From Prevotella sp. UBA7594 (lineage in GTDB: Bacteria; Bacteroidota; Bacteroidia; Bacteroidales; Bacteroidaceae), in contig DLKG01000031.1 in NCBI GenBank assembly GCA_002490315.1, positions 35,107 to 54,734 on the forward strand: a stretch of DNA of 19,628 nt, read 5' to 3'. Every line of letters begins with the position of its first letter. Position 1 is the first letter of the stretch. The notes below the pieces were generated by a model. It searched no databases, was not told the origin of the DNA, and worked only from the letters and a program-made list of their open reading frames with translations. A program made the position numbers and the translations under genes. Positions 14,191 through 19,628 of the stretch are shown here, piece by piece.

Positions 14191-15315
14191 ATGAGAACAG
14201 AAGGCGACTTTATAAAAATCAACGAGTGGCTGCTCCCGATCAGTTGGCTCTATGGCTTGGGAGTGCGCCTGCGCAATTGGATGTTCGACATCGGACTGCT
14301 TAGAACCCGCAGCTTCGACATCCCCGTCATTGCCGTCGGCAACATCACTGTTGGCGGTTCTGGCAAGACTCCCCACGTGGAGTATCTCATCAATCTGCTC
14401 CACGAGAAATTCAAGGTGGCTGTGCTCTCGCGCGGCTACAAGCGCAAGAGTCGCGGCTTTGTCCTTGCCGACGAGAACACTGCCATGCCGGAAATCGGCG
14501 ACGAACCCTTCCAAATGAAGAGCAAGTACAGCGACATCTACGTCGCTGTCGACCGCAACCGCTGCGACGGCATCAATCGTCTCACCACCGACCCCGCCAC
14601 CAACGACGTCGACGTCATCCTTCTTGACGACGCCTACCAGCATCGTTACGTGAAGCCGGGCGTCAACATATTGCTCGTCGACTACCACCGGCTCATCATC
14701 TACGACAAGCTTCTCCCTGCCGGACGTATGCGCGAGCCGAAGGAGGGCACGTCGCGTGCCGACATCGTGATTATCACGAAATGCCCGAAAGACCTGAAGC
14801 CGATGGAGTTTCGCGTGCTCAAGCGCGCTCTCAGTCTCTATCCCTATCAGGAACTCTACTTCACGACGCTGCGCTACAATGCTCTCAAGGCGCTCGACGG
14901 TGGCAAGCGCATACCGCTCGGCTCGTTGCCGAAGAACGTCAACATCCTGCTGCTCACTGGCATCGCTTCGCCGCAACAGATGATTGTCGATCTGCAAAGC
15001 GTCTCGCGCAACATCACGCCAGTCACCTTCGGCGACCATCATCAGTTCACTTCTTCCGACATGGAGCGCGTCAACGACGTCTTCAACTCCATGAAGGAGC
15101 CGAAGATAATAATCACAACGGAGAAGGACGCCACGCGCCTTGCCAACGTCGAAGGGCTCGCTCCGAACACACGAAAGAACATTTACGCCCTGCCGATCAA
15201 AATACAGTTTATGCTCGGCGGGGAAGAAGAATTTAATAATAAAATAACAAGCTATGTACGAAAAAATTCAAGAAACAGCATCCTGGTTAAAAGAAAGAAT
15301 GACCACAAAGCCTGA
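14191..15315 (+). CDS. lpxK: Tetraacyldisaccharide 4'-kinase
   Basis: 374 residues. It phosphorylates the 4' position of tetraacyldisaccharide-1-phosphate to give lipid IVA, on the inner leaflet of the inner membrane; this marks a Gram-negative cell with lipid A. The P-loop GNITVGGSGKTP (50-61) has the LpxK-specific form, followed by SRGYKRKSRGF (80-90), the catalytic-loop motif LLDDAYQHR (144-152) and LLPAGRMREP (174-183). An N-terminal hydrophobic helix (about 12-26) is the membrane contact. It follows sppA by 52 nt and overlaps punA by 62 nt in another frame; the C-terminal YVRKNSRNS tail is typical of Bacteroidetes LpxK, so the overlap is not a mis-called stop. Confidence 0.95.
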   Translation: MRTEGDFIKINEWLLPISWLYGLGVRLRNWMFDIGLLRTRSFDIPVIAVGNITVGGSGKTPHVEYLINLLHEKFKVAVLSRGYKRKSRGFVLADENTAMPEIGDEPFQMKSKYSDIYVAVDRNRCDGINRLTTDPATNDVDVILLDDAYQHRYVKPGVNILLVDYHRLIIYDKLLPAGRMREPKEGTSRADIVIITKCPKDLKPMEFRVLKRALSLYPYQELYFTTLRYNALKALDGGKRIPLGSLPKNVNILLLTGIASPQQMIVDLQSVSRNITPVTFGDHHQFTSSDMERVNDVFNSMKEPKIIITTEKDATRLANVEGLAPNTRKNIYALPIKIQFMLGGEEEFNNKITSYVRKNSRNSILVKRKNDHKA

Positions 15316-16063
15316 AACGGCAATCATTCTCGGTACAGGTCTCGGTCAGCTCGCAACAGAAATCACCGACAGCTACGAGTTCTCATATAAGGACATCCCC
15401 AATTTCCCCGTGTCTACCGTAGAGGGACATGCCGGAAAGCTTATCTTCGGCAAGCTCGGAGGCAAGGACATCATGGCAATGGAGGGACGTTTCCACTACT
15501 ATGAGGGCTATTCGATGAAGGAAGTGACCTTCCCCATCCGCGTCATGTACGAGCTTGGCATCAAGACGCTTTTCGTCAGCAACGCCTCGGGCGGCATGAA
15601 CCCCGACTTCAAGATTGGCGACCTCATGATTATCACCGACCATATCAACTTCTTCCCGGAGCATCCGCTGCGCGGAAAGAACTTCCCGACAGGTCCTCGC
15701 TTCCCGGACATGCACGAGACTTACGACCATGCACTCATTGAGGAAGCCAACCAAATTGCGAAGGAAAAGGGCATCCGCGTCGTTCACGGCGTGTACGTTG
15801 GCGTGCAGGGTCCGACGTTCGAGACTCCCGCTGAGTACAAGATGTACCATCGCTTGGGCGGTGACGCTGTCGGCATGAGCACCGTGCCTGAAGTTATCGT
15901 GGCTCATCACTGTGGCATACGCACCTTTGGTATCTCCATCATCACCGACCTCGGACTTGAGGACACGCCCGTTGAGGTTTCCCACGAGGAGGTGCAGGTG
16001 GCTGCCAACAACGCTCAGCCTCTCATGACCGAGATTATGCGCGAGATGATTCGCAGAGCTTAA
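15254..16063 (+). CDS. punA: Purine nucleoside phosphorylase, trimeric PNP/MTAP family
   Basis: 269 residues. It splits purine nucleosides with phosphate to free base and pentose-1-phosphate for purine salvage in the cytoplasm. Motifs in order: ILGTGLG (25-31, phosphate loop), His59 in TVEGHAGK, GRFHYYEGY (78-86), SNASGGMN (109-116), GVQGPTFETPAE (183-194, with base-binding Glu190), GMSTVPE (207-213), and SIITDLG (228-234). At Asp232, exactly 42 residues after Glu190 as in the Glu201-Asn243 pair of human PNP, the usual Asn is replaced by Asp, which may widen specificity toward 6-aminopurines. The start at 15254 lies inside lpxK; the next Met (residue 16) would cut off the conserved first helix, so the overlapping start is preferred. 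Confidence 0.93.
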   Translation: MYEKIQETASWLKERMTTKPETAIILGTGLGQLATEITDSYEFSYKDIPNFPVSTVEGHAGKLIFGKLGGKDIMAMEGRFHYYEGYSMKEVTFPIRVMYELGIKTLFVSNASGGMNPDFKIGDLMIITDHINFFPEHPLRGKNFPTGPRFPDMHETYDHALIEEANQIAKEKGIRVVHGVYVGVQGPTFETPAEYKMYHRLGGDAVGMSTVPEVIVAHHCGIRTFGISIITDLGLEDTPVEVSHEEVQVAANNAQPLMTEIMREMIRRA

Positions 16064-16084
16064 CGTTCATTCATATATCATTAT

Positions 16085-17158
16085 ATGACCGACATTTCAA
16101 AACTCGGAGAGTTCGGGCTTATCCACCGGCTCACGGACAACATAAAGATAAAGAACGCGTCCACCATAAAGGGCGTTGGCGACGACTGTGCCGTGCTCCA
16201 CTATCCCGACTCGGAAGTGCTCGTTACGACGGACATGCTCATGGAGGGCGTCCACTTCGACCTCACCTACATCGACCTTCAGCACCTCGGCTACAAGTCG
16301 GCGATGGTCAACATCAGCGACATCTTCGCCATGAACGGCACGCCACGGCAACTCACCGTGAGCCTTGCCCTCAGCAAGCGCTTCAAGGTGGAGGACATGG
16401 ACGACTTCTATAGCGGTCTCCGCATGGCGTGCGACAAGTGGGGAGTGGACATCGTCGGCGGCGACACCACCTCTTCCTACACCGGACTCGCCATCAGCAT
16501 AACCTGCATCGGTGAGGCGCGTCGTGAGGACATCGTTTATCGCAATGGTGCAAAGGACACCGATCTCATCTGCGTTTCGGGCGACCTCGGTGCTGCCTAT
16601 ATGGGGCTTCAGCTCCTCGAACGCGAGAAGAGCGTCTACTATCAGCAGGTGGACGAGGCACGGAAGAAGAACGACAAGCGTGCCCTTGAGGAACTTCGTG
16701 GTTTCCAGCCCGACTTTGCCGGCAAGGAATATCTCCTCCAGCGCCAGCTCCAGACGGAGGCTCGCGGCGACATCATCGCGCAGATGCGGGAGCTTGGCTT
16801 GCACCCGACGGCAATGATGGACATCAGCGACGGCCTCTCAAGCGAGCTTATGCACATCTGCAAGCAGTCTAACTGCGGTTGCCGCATCTATGAGAAGAAC
16901 CTGCCTATCGACTATCAGACGGCTGTTATGGCGGAGGAACTCAATATGAACGTGACGACCTGCGCGCTCAACGGCGGCGAGGACTATGAGCTGCTCTTCA
17001 CCGTTCCCATCGGCGATCATGAGAAAATCCAGCAGATGGACGGCGTGAAGCTCATCGGACACATCACGCGTCCGGAACTCGGACAAATGCTCGTTACGCG
17101 CGACAATCAGGAGTTTGAACTGAAAGCTCAGGGTTGGAATCCTCTGAAGAAAGATTAA
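16085..17158 (+). CDS. thiL: Thiamine-monophosphate kinase
   Basis: 357 residues. It phosphorylates thiamine monophosphate to the active cofactor thiamine pyrophosphate. AIRS-like ATP-binding superfamily motifs are complete: GVGDDCAVL (30-38), VTTDMLMEGVHF (47-58), NISDIFAMNG (76-85), GGDTTSS (125-131), SGDLGAAYMGL (165-175), MDISDGLSSEL (245-255) and NGGEDYEL (296-303), the Asp residues binding magnesium. It is about 30 residues longer than E. coli ThiL, mainly from a charged, helical insertion near residues 180-232. It starts 21 nt after punA, is the last gene of the sppA-lpxK-punA-thiL run, and is followed 14 nt later by an intrinsic terminator. It is distantly related in fold to the PurL AIRS domains at the left end of the window. 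Confidence 0.95.
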   Translation: MTDISKLGEFGLIHRLTDNIKIKNASTIKGVGDDCAVLHYPDSEVLVTTDMLMEGVHFDLTYIDLQHLGYKSAMVNISDIFAMNGTPRQLTVSLALSKRFKVEDMDDFYSGLRMACDKWGVDIVGGDTTSSYTGLAISITCIGEARREDIVYRNGAKDTDLICVSGDLGAAYMGLQLLEREKSVYYQQVDEARKKNDKRALEELRGFQPDFAGKEYLLQRQLQTEARGDIIAQMRELGLHPTAMMDISDGLSSELMHICKQSNCGCRIYEKNLPIDYQTAVMAEELNMNVTTCALNGGEDYELLFTVPIGDHEKIQQMDGVKLIGHITRPELGQMLVTRDNQEFELKAQGWNPLKKD

Positions 17159-17172
17159 GAAGTAATACATGT

Positions 17173-17223
17173 GGGAGTGTGTCAAAAGGCCAAAGTTTCT
17201 TTTGACACGCTCTCGTTTTTTTT
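17173..17223 (+). terminator. Intrinsic terminator of the sppA-thiL unit, built from GTGTCAAAA element copy 3
   Basis: GGGAGTGTGTCAAAAG (17173-17188) pairs with CTTTTGACACGCTCTC (17199-17214) over 16 positions with two imperfect pairs, a 10-nt loop, and G plus eight T directly after. This is the copy in which the dispersed hairpin is plainly a rho-independent terminator. Confidence 0.92.
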
Positions 17224-17393
17224 GGTGTCAGTTATTCGTGCAAACGTTTCCATAAGTTAAGTCAAACTTGTGGGTTTGCTTACGTTATCTGCCTGACCAT
17301 TGTAAAATTGTTTCATAAAGTGATAAAATACGCACAAAGCCTTTCTTTTTGATTGATTTTAATCAAAATGTATCAAAAACATTAGCAAATTAT
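17224..17393. other. AT-rich intergenic region without a gene
   Basis: No ORF of note on either strand. It holds a bulged hairpin AAG-T-CAAAC / GTTTG-CTT (17259-17281) and an AT-rich inverted repeat TTTTGATT / AATCAAAA (17348-17369). These may be regulator sites upstream of the orphan promoter that follows; I recognise no specific operator. Confidence 0.4.
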
Positions 17394-17424
17394 TTGGAGG
17401 GAATAAGAATTATTGCTAATTTTG
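17394..17424 (+). promoter_or_regulatory. Orphan Bacteroidetes-type promoter
   Basis: TTTG (17394-17397), a 19-nt spacer and TAATTTTG (17417-17424) form the best full promoter match in the window, yet no protein gene follows on the + strand. Predicted transcription start about 17426-17430. Confidence 0.65.
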
Positions 17425-17425
17425 C

Positions 17426-17572
17426 GACAGATAAAAGAAGAAAAGAAGACAAATAGAGAAATAATGAACTTCTTTATTTTGTCATAAAAGATATTTTGAT
17501 TTGTTTTAGTAGATTAGTTTTTAAGTAGTTTGTTTTTGAAAATCGGATGTCGTGAGACACCCGATTTTTTTT
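17426..17572 (+). ncRNA. Candidate small RNA of about 145 nt
   Basis: It lies between the orphan promoter and a strong terminator on the same strand. The 5' end can form a 15-position stem: GACAGATAAAAGAAG (17426-17440) with CTTCTTTATTTTGTC (17469-17483), one G-U pair and a small internal loop, closing a 28-nt purine-rich loop. A U-rich single-stranded middle (about 17484-17538) leads to the terminator hairpin. The only ORF seen is a 7-codon frame at 17464 (MNFFILS). It does not match 6S, tmRNA, RNase P or SRP RNA by eye. It could instead be a leftover leader of a lost gene. Confidence 0.4.
17539..17572 (+). terminator. Intrinsic terminator with GTGA tetraloop
   Basis: AAAATCGG-A-TGTC (17539-17551) pairs with GACA-C-CCGATTTT (17556-17568), with one internal mismatch and a GTGA loop; eight T run from 17565 to 17572, shared with the stem. 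The T-tract is on the + strand only, so it does not serve the minus-strand EamA gene whose stop is 56 nt away. Confidence 0.85.
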
Positions 17573-17627
17573 GCCTTTTAGTTTTTCCATTCTGTAAGTT
17601 AGCTTTCTGCTATTCGTGTTTTCAGAT

Positions 17628-18551
17628 TCAGCTTTTCGCCTTTTCTGTCTCCATGTCTTTTCTCGATTTCGACTTCACTACGAGCCATACTCCACTGAAG
17701 ACAAGCACGACTGCCAACGCCTGCTTCCACGTGAAGACGCACATGCCGCACACGAGGCTTACAGATACTGCCACGACAGGCTGCACATAGTTGTAGATGC
17801 TCACGACGGTAGGACGCAGCGTGCTCTGTGCGATCTGCATGAGCAGATAGGCGATGTAGGTGCCGAAGAACACTACGAAGCCGGCTTCCGACCATGCAGC
17901 CAAGCCAACTGATTGCCAGTCGGTGTGTGCCATGTGGGGCAGAATGAATGGGGCGAGAAGCAGAGAAGCCCATGTGAACATCCATTTGCTCACAGTGATG
18001 GGGGAGTAGCGGCGTAGATAGTCGCGGTAGAGGGCGAGATAGAGCGCAAAGGAGAACTGCGCGAAGATGCACATCAGGTCGCCGCGAATGTCGCCGATGC
18101 GCGAGTCGTGGGCAGCCGCGCTGCTGAGGATGAGAATCAGTGCGCCCGAGCAACCGATGCCGACGCCGAGAGCTTTTCGCCCGGTGATGGGCTCCTTGAG
18201 GATAATCGCCGAGAGAATCATGGCGAAGATAGGCAGTGAGGTGGTGACGATGCTTGCGTTTGACGGGGTGGTGATGCTCAGTCCGATGGTGAAGCAGCAT
18301 TGGTTGCCGATGAGTCCGAGCACTCCGGCGCCCGCGAAGGCGAGGATGTCCTTCGCCGGTACATGTTCACGGCATAAAAAAAACGACGTTATCCAGAACA
18401 GAATAGCGCCGCCAAAAGCACGTAGGTAAACGAGGTTGAGTCCGTCAATACCATTCTGCATTGCCGCTTTGCCTATTGGCGACATCAGCCCCCAGCAGAT
18501 GCTGGCGATAAGGATGCAGATGTGGGCTACAAGAGGTTTGCTAAGTTTCAT
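17628..18551 (-). CDS. EamA/DMT-superfamily transporter
   Basis: 307 residues with ten hydrophobic segments arranged as two EamA repeats (about 8-140 and 152-290), the drug/metabolite transporter plan in the inner membrane. Family features include the N-terminal CWGLMSPIGKAAM (19-31), LVYLRAFGGAILF (40-52), SNASIVTTSLPIFAMILSAIILKEP (97-121) with the typical Lys-Glu-Pro ending of the helix, and the second-repeat counterpart near QPVVAVSVS. The C-terminus is basic, then acidic and cytoplasmic. Substrate unknown; relatives move amino acids, nucleobases or metabolites. The leader has AAAGGATAACA just before the ATG, a likely ribosome-binding site and the third occurrence of the AAGG-TAACA motif. 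It lies downstream of ddh, separated by 165 nt and a hairpin element. Confidence 0.9.
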   Translation of the reverse strand: MKLSKPLVAHICILIASICWGLMSPIGKAAMQNGIDGLNLVYLRAFGGAILFWITSFFLCREHVPAKDILAFAGAGVLGLIGNQCCFTIGLSITTPSNASIVTTSLPIFAMILSAIILKEPITGRKALGVGIGCSGALILILSSAAAHDSRIGDIRGDLMCIFAQFSFALYLALYRDYLRRYSPITVSKWMFTWASLLLAPFILPHMAHTDWQSVGLAAWSEAGFVVFFGTYIAYLLMQIAQSTLRPTVVSIYNYVQPVVAVSVSLVCGMCVFTWKQALAVVLVFSGVWLVVKSKSRKDMETEKAKS

Positions 18552-18578
18552 TTTTTTGTTATCCTTTAATATTTATGA

Positions 18579-18636
18579 GAGGGTGTGTCAAAAAAGATTT
18601 TATCAAAAGATAAAATGTCCTTTTTGACCCACCCTC
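18579..18636 (-). repeat. GTGTCAAAA hairpin element, copy 4 (complete), 3' of ddh
   Basis: GAGGGTGTGTCAAAA at the left and TTTTTGACCCACCCTC at the right form the outer stem; inside, TTTTATC-AAAA-GATAAAA (18598-18615) is a perfect extension. It lies 80 nt after the ddh stop and 27 nt before the EamA start codon on the - strand, so it may terminate ddh or partly insulate the two genes. A clear T-tract is missing. Confidence 0.75.
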
Positions 18637-18716
18637 ATCGTGATTTTCCAATCTTCACTTGCGTTCCTTATATAAAGAAAACGCATTTCGGCGCACTCCA
18701 CGTGCGTCTTCTTTTC

Positions 18717-19616
18717 CTATACCAAATGTGAGATAAGCTCCTCGCGCTCGCCTTCAAGCATGTCGATTACGGGGATTTCTACCATTGTGTAGCAGCCGGG
18801 CTGCTGGCGCATAGAGGCGCGTGCAACGTTGACGAGCACCTGGCCGGTCAAGGCAGGGTTGTTGATGCTCATAGTGAACTCCATGCGCTGGTTCTGCGTC
18901 TTGCCGCTCACGCCCTTGCGCGTGAGATGCACTCCGTGGCCCATGTCGCGTACGGCGTCTACCGACGGCACCTCGAAGACGTGTGTCTCGTCGTTGGCGA
19001 AATAGGGGTCGGCCTTGATGGCTTTCGTTACATCGTCGAGGTTGGCGCCCTCCTCAAGCTCAACGTACACCATGCGGCGATGCAGACCCTCGCCCTTCGG
19101 GATGGTCATGGAAAGAGCGTTCTTCACGCCTTCCTTGGAGCGCACGCAAACGGAGTGACCCATGGACATGCCCGGTCCGAAGTTGGTGTAGCTGAGACCC
19201 TTCGGTGCAAGGCTCTGCATGAGAGTGCGCACGATGGAGTCGGATCCCGGATCCCATCCGGCGGCAATCACGCTTACGGCGCCGTGCTCCTTGCAGATGG
19301 GCATGAGGGCTGCACGGTAGTCGAGGATTGACGTGTGGATGTCGAAACTGTCGACGGTGTTGATGCCGAGGGGCAGAATCTGCTTGGCGTACTCCTCGCA
19401 CGAACGTGTAGGAGTGGCGAGGATGGCGACGTCAACGTCCTTGAGCTCGCGGATGTCCTTCACTACGTCGTAGGCTGCAAGTTCCGCTGGTTTGTTCTCA
19501 GCGCCATGGCGGCGCACAATGCCTGCAATTTCGAAGTCATTGGCTGCTTCGAGAGCCTGGACAGCATAGCGTCCGATGTTGCCGTAGCCTACTACGGCTG
19601 CTCTGATTTTCTTCAT
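18717..19616 (-). CDS. ddh: meso-Diaminopimelate D-dehydrogenase
   Basis: 299 residues, complete. It makes meso-diaminopimelate from tetrahydrodipicolinate in one NADPH- and ammonia-dependent step, supplying peptidoglycan and lysine. The N-terminal Rossmann motif is VVGYGNIGRYA (8-18) followed by GIVRRHG (32-38), the Arg pair fitting NADP(H) preference. Substrate-site segments are SFDIH (90-94), AAGWDPGSDSIVR (118-130), NFGPGMSMGHS (145-155) and the C-terminal INNPALTGQVLVNVARA (251-267). All match Corynebacterium-type Ddh, a common Bacteroidetes route. The start codon is 12 nt from the window edge, so its promoter is out of view. Confidence 0.95.
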   Translation of the reverse strand: MKKIRAAVVGYGNIGRYAVQALEAANDFEIAGIVRRHGAENKPAELAAYDVVKDIRELKDVDVAILATPTRSCEEYAKQILPLGINTVDSFDIHTSILDYRAALMPICKEHGAVSVIAAGWDPGSDSIVRTLMQSLAPKGLSYTNFGPGMSMGHSVCVRSKEGVKNALSMTIPKGEGLHRRMVYVELEEGANLDDVTKAIKADPYFANDETHVFEVPSVDAVRDMGHGVHLTRKGVSGKTQNQRMEFTMSINNPALTGQVLVNVARASMRQQPGCYTMVEIPVIDMLEGEREELISHLV

Positions 19617-19628
19617 CGTATATTAATT

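Noticed and set aside
14122..15042. 306-codon open frame on the - strand within lpxK
   Set aside because: Antisense shadow of lpxK with repetitive Val/Asp/Glu composition and no recognisable domain.
17240..17279. GCAAAC ... GTTTGC inverted repeat as a LacI-type operator
   Set aside because: Arms of 6 bp separated by 28 nt are expected by chance in AT-rich DNA, and no regulator or sugar gene is nearby.
17628..19616. ddh and the EamA transporter as a dedicated lysine or diaminopimelate export operon
   Set aside because: Same strand and adjacent, but 165 nt and a hairpin element separate them and the transporter's substrate cannot be read from sequence.
1..19628. tRNA, rRNA, insertion-sequence or phage genes
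   Set aside because: Looked for cloverleaf-like segments, transposase or integrase motifs and found none; the only mobile-like signal is the short GTGTCAAAA hairpin family.

Overview
The window is about 19.6 kb of a Bacteroidota chromosome, most likely a Prevotella-like member of the Bacteroidales. The evidence is gene content and order (a sppA-lpxK-purine nucleoside phosphorylase-thiL run, meso-diaminopimelate dehydrogenase, and an endonuclease I with a Bacteroidetes-style C-terminal tail) together with promoters of the Bacteroidetes type (a -7 box TAnnTTTG, often followed by CA) and a general lack of strong Shine-Dalgarno sites. Coding DNA is moderately GC-rich, while the intergenic stretches are sharply AT-rich. 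Almost all genes are housekeeping genes; I see no phage, integrase, insertion-sequence transposase, CRISPR array, rRNA or tRNA.

Layout: (1) 1-3273, 5'-truncated purL (+). (2) 3413-4588, a pair of half-size chromate-family transporters (+). (3) 4635-5681, a secreted M28 zinc aminopeptidase (-), divergent from (4) 5818-6960, a membrane-anchored AraC-type regulator (+). (5) 6954-7277, an unusual palindromic minisatellite. (6) 7322-9049, pyrH and a secreted endonuclease I (+), closed by a strong bidirectional terminator. (7) 9192-10523, an unrecognised acidic protein (-), and 10793-12172, a ThrE-like amino-acid exporter (-). (8) 12360-17158, sppA-lpxK-punA-thiL (+), probably one operon ending in an intrinsic terminator. 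(9) 17159-17627, an AT-rich gap with a promoter and a terminator but no ORF: a small-RNA candidate. (10) 17628-18551, an EamA/DMT transporter (-), and 18717-19616, ddh (-).

The genes serve purine and pyrimidine nucleotide supply (purL, pyrH, punA), cofactor synthesis (thiL), envelope building (lpxK, ddh), membrane quality control (sppA), secreted degradation (M28 peptidase, endonuclease I) and transport. The most unusual content is non-coding: a dispersed GTGTCAAAA/TTTTGACAC hairpin found at the 3' ends of four genes; a palindromic array of 25 direct and 9 inverted RAGTTAAG units; 22-bp-period leader repeats sharing an AAGG-TAACA core in front of two unrelated genes, with the core again before a third; and the orphan promoter-terminator pair. 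No complete new multi-gene system is evident. Function is inferred from sequence motifs read by eye; no database search was possible.
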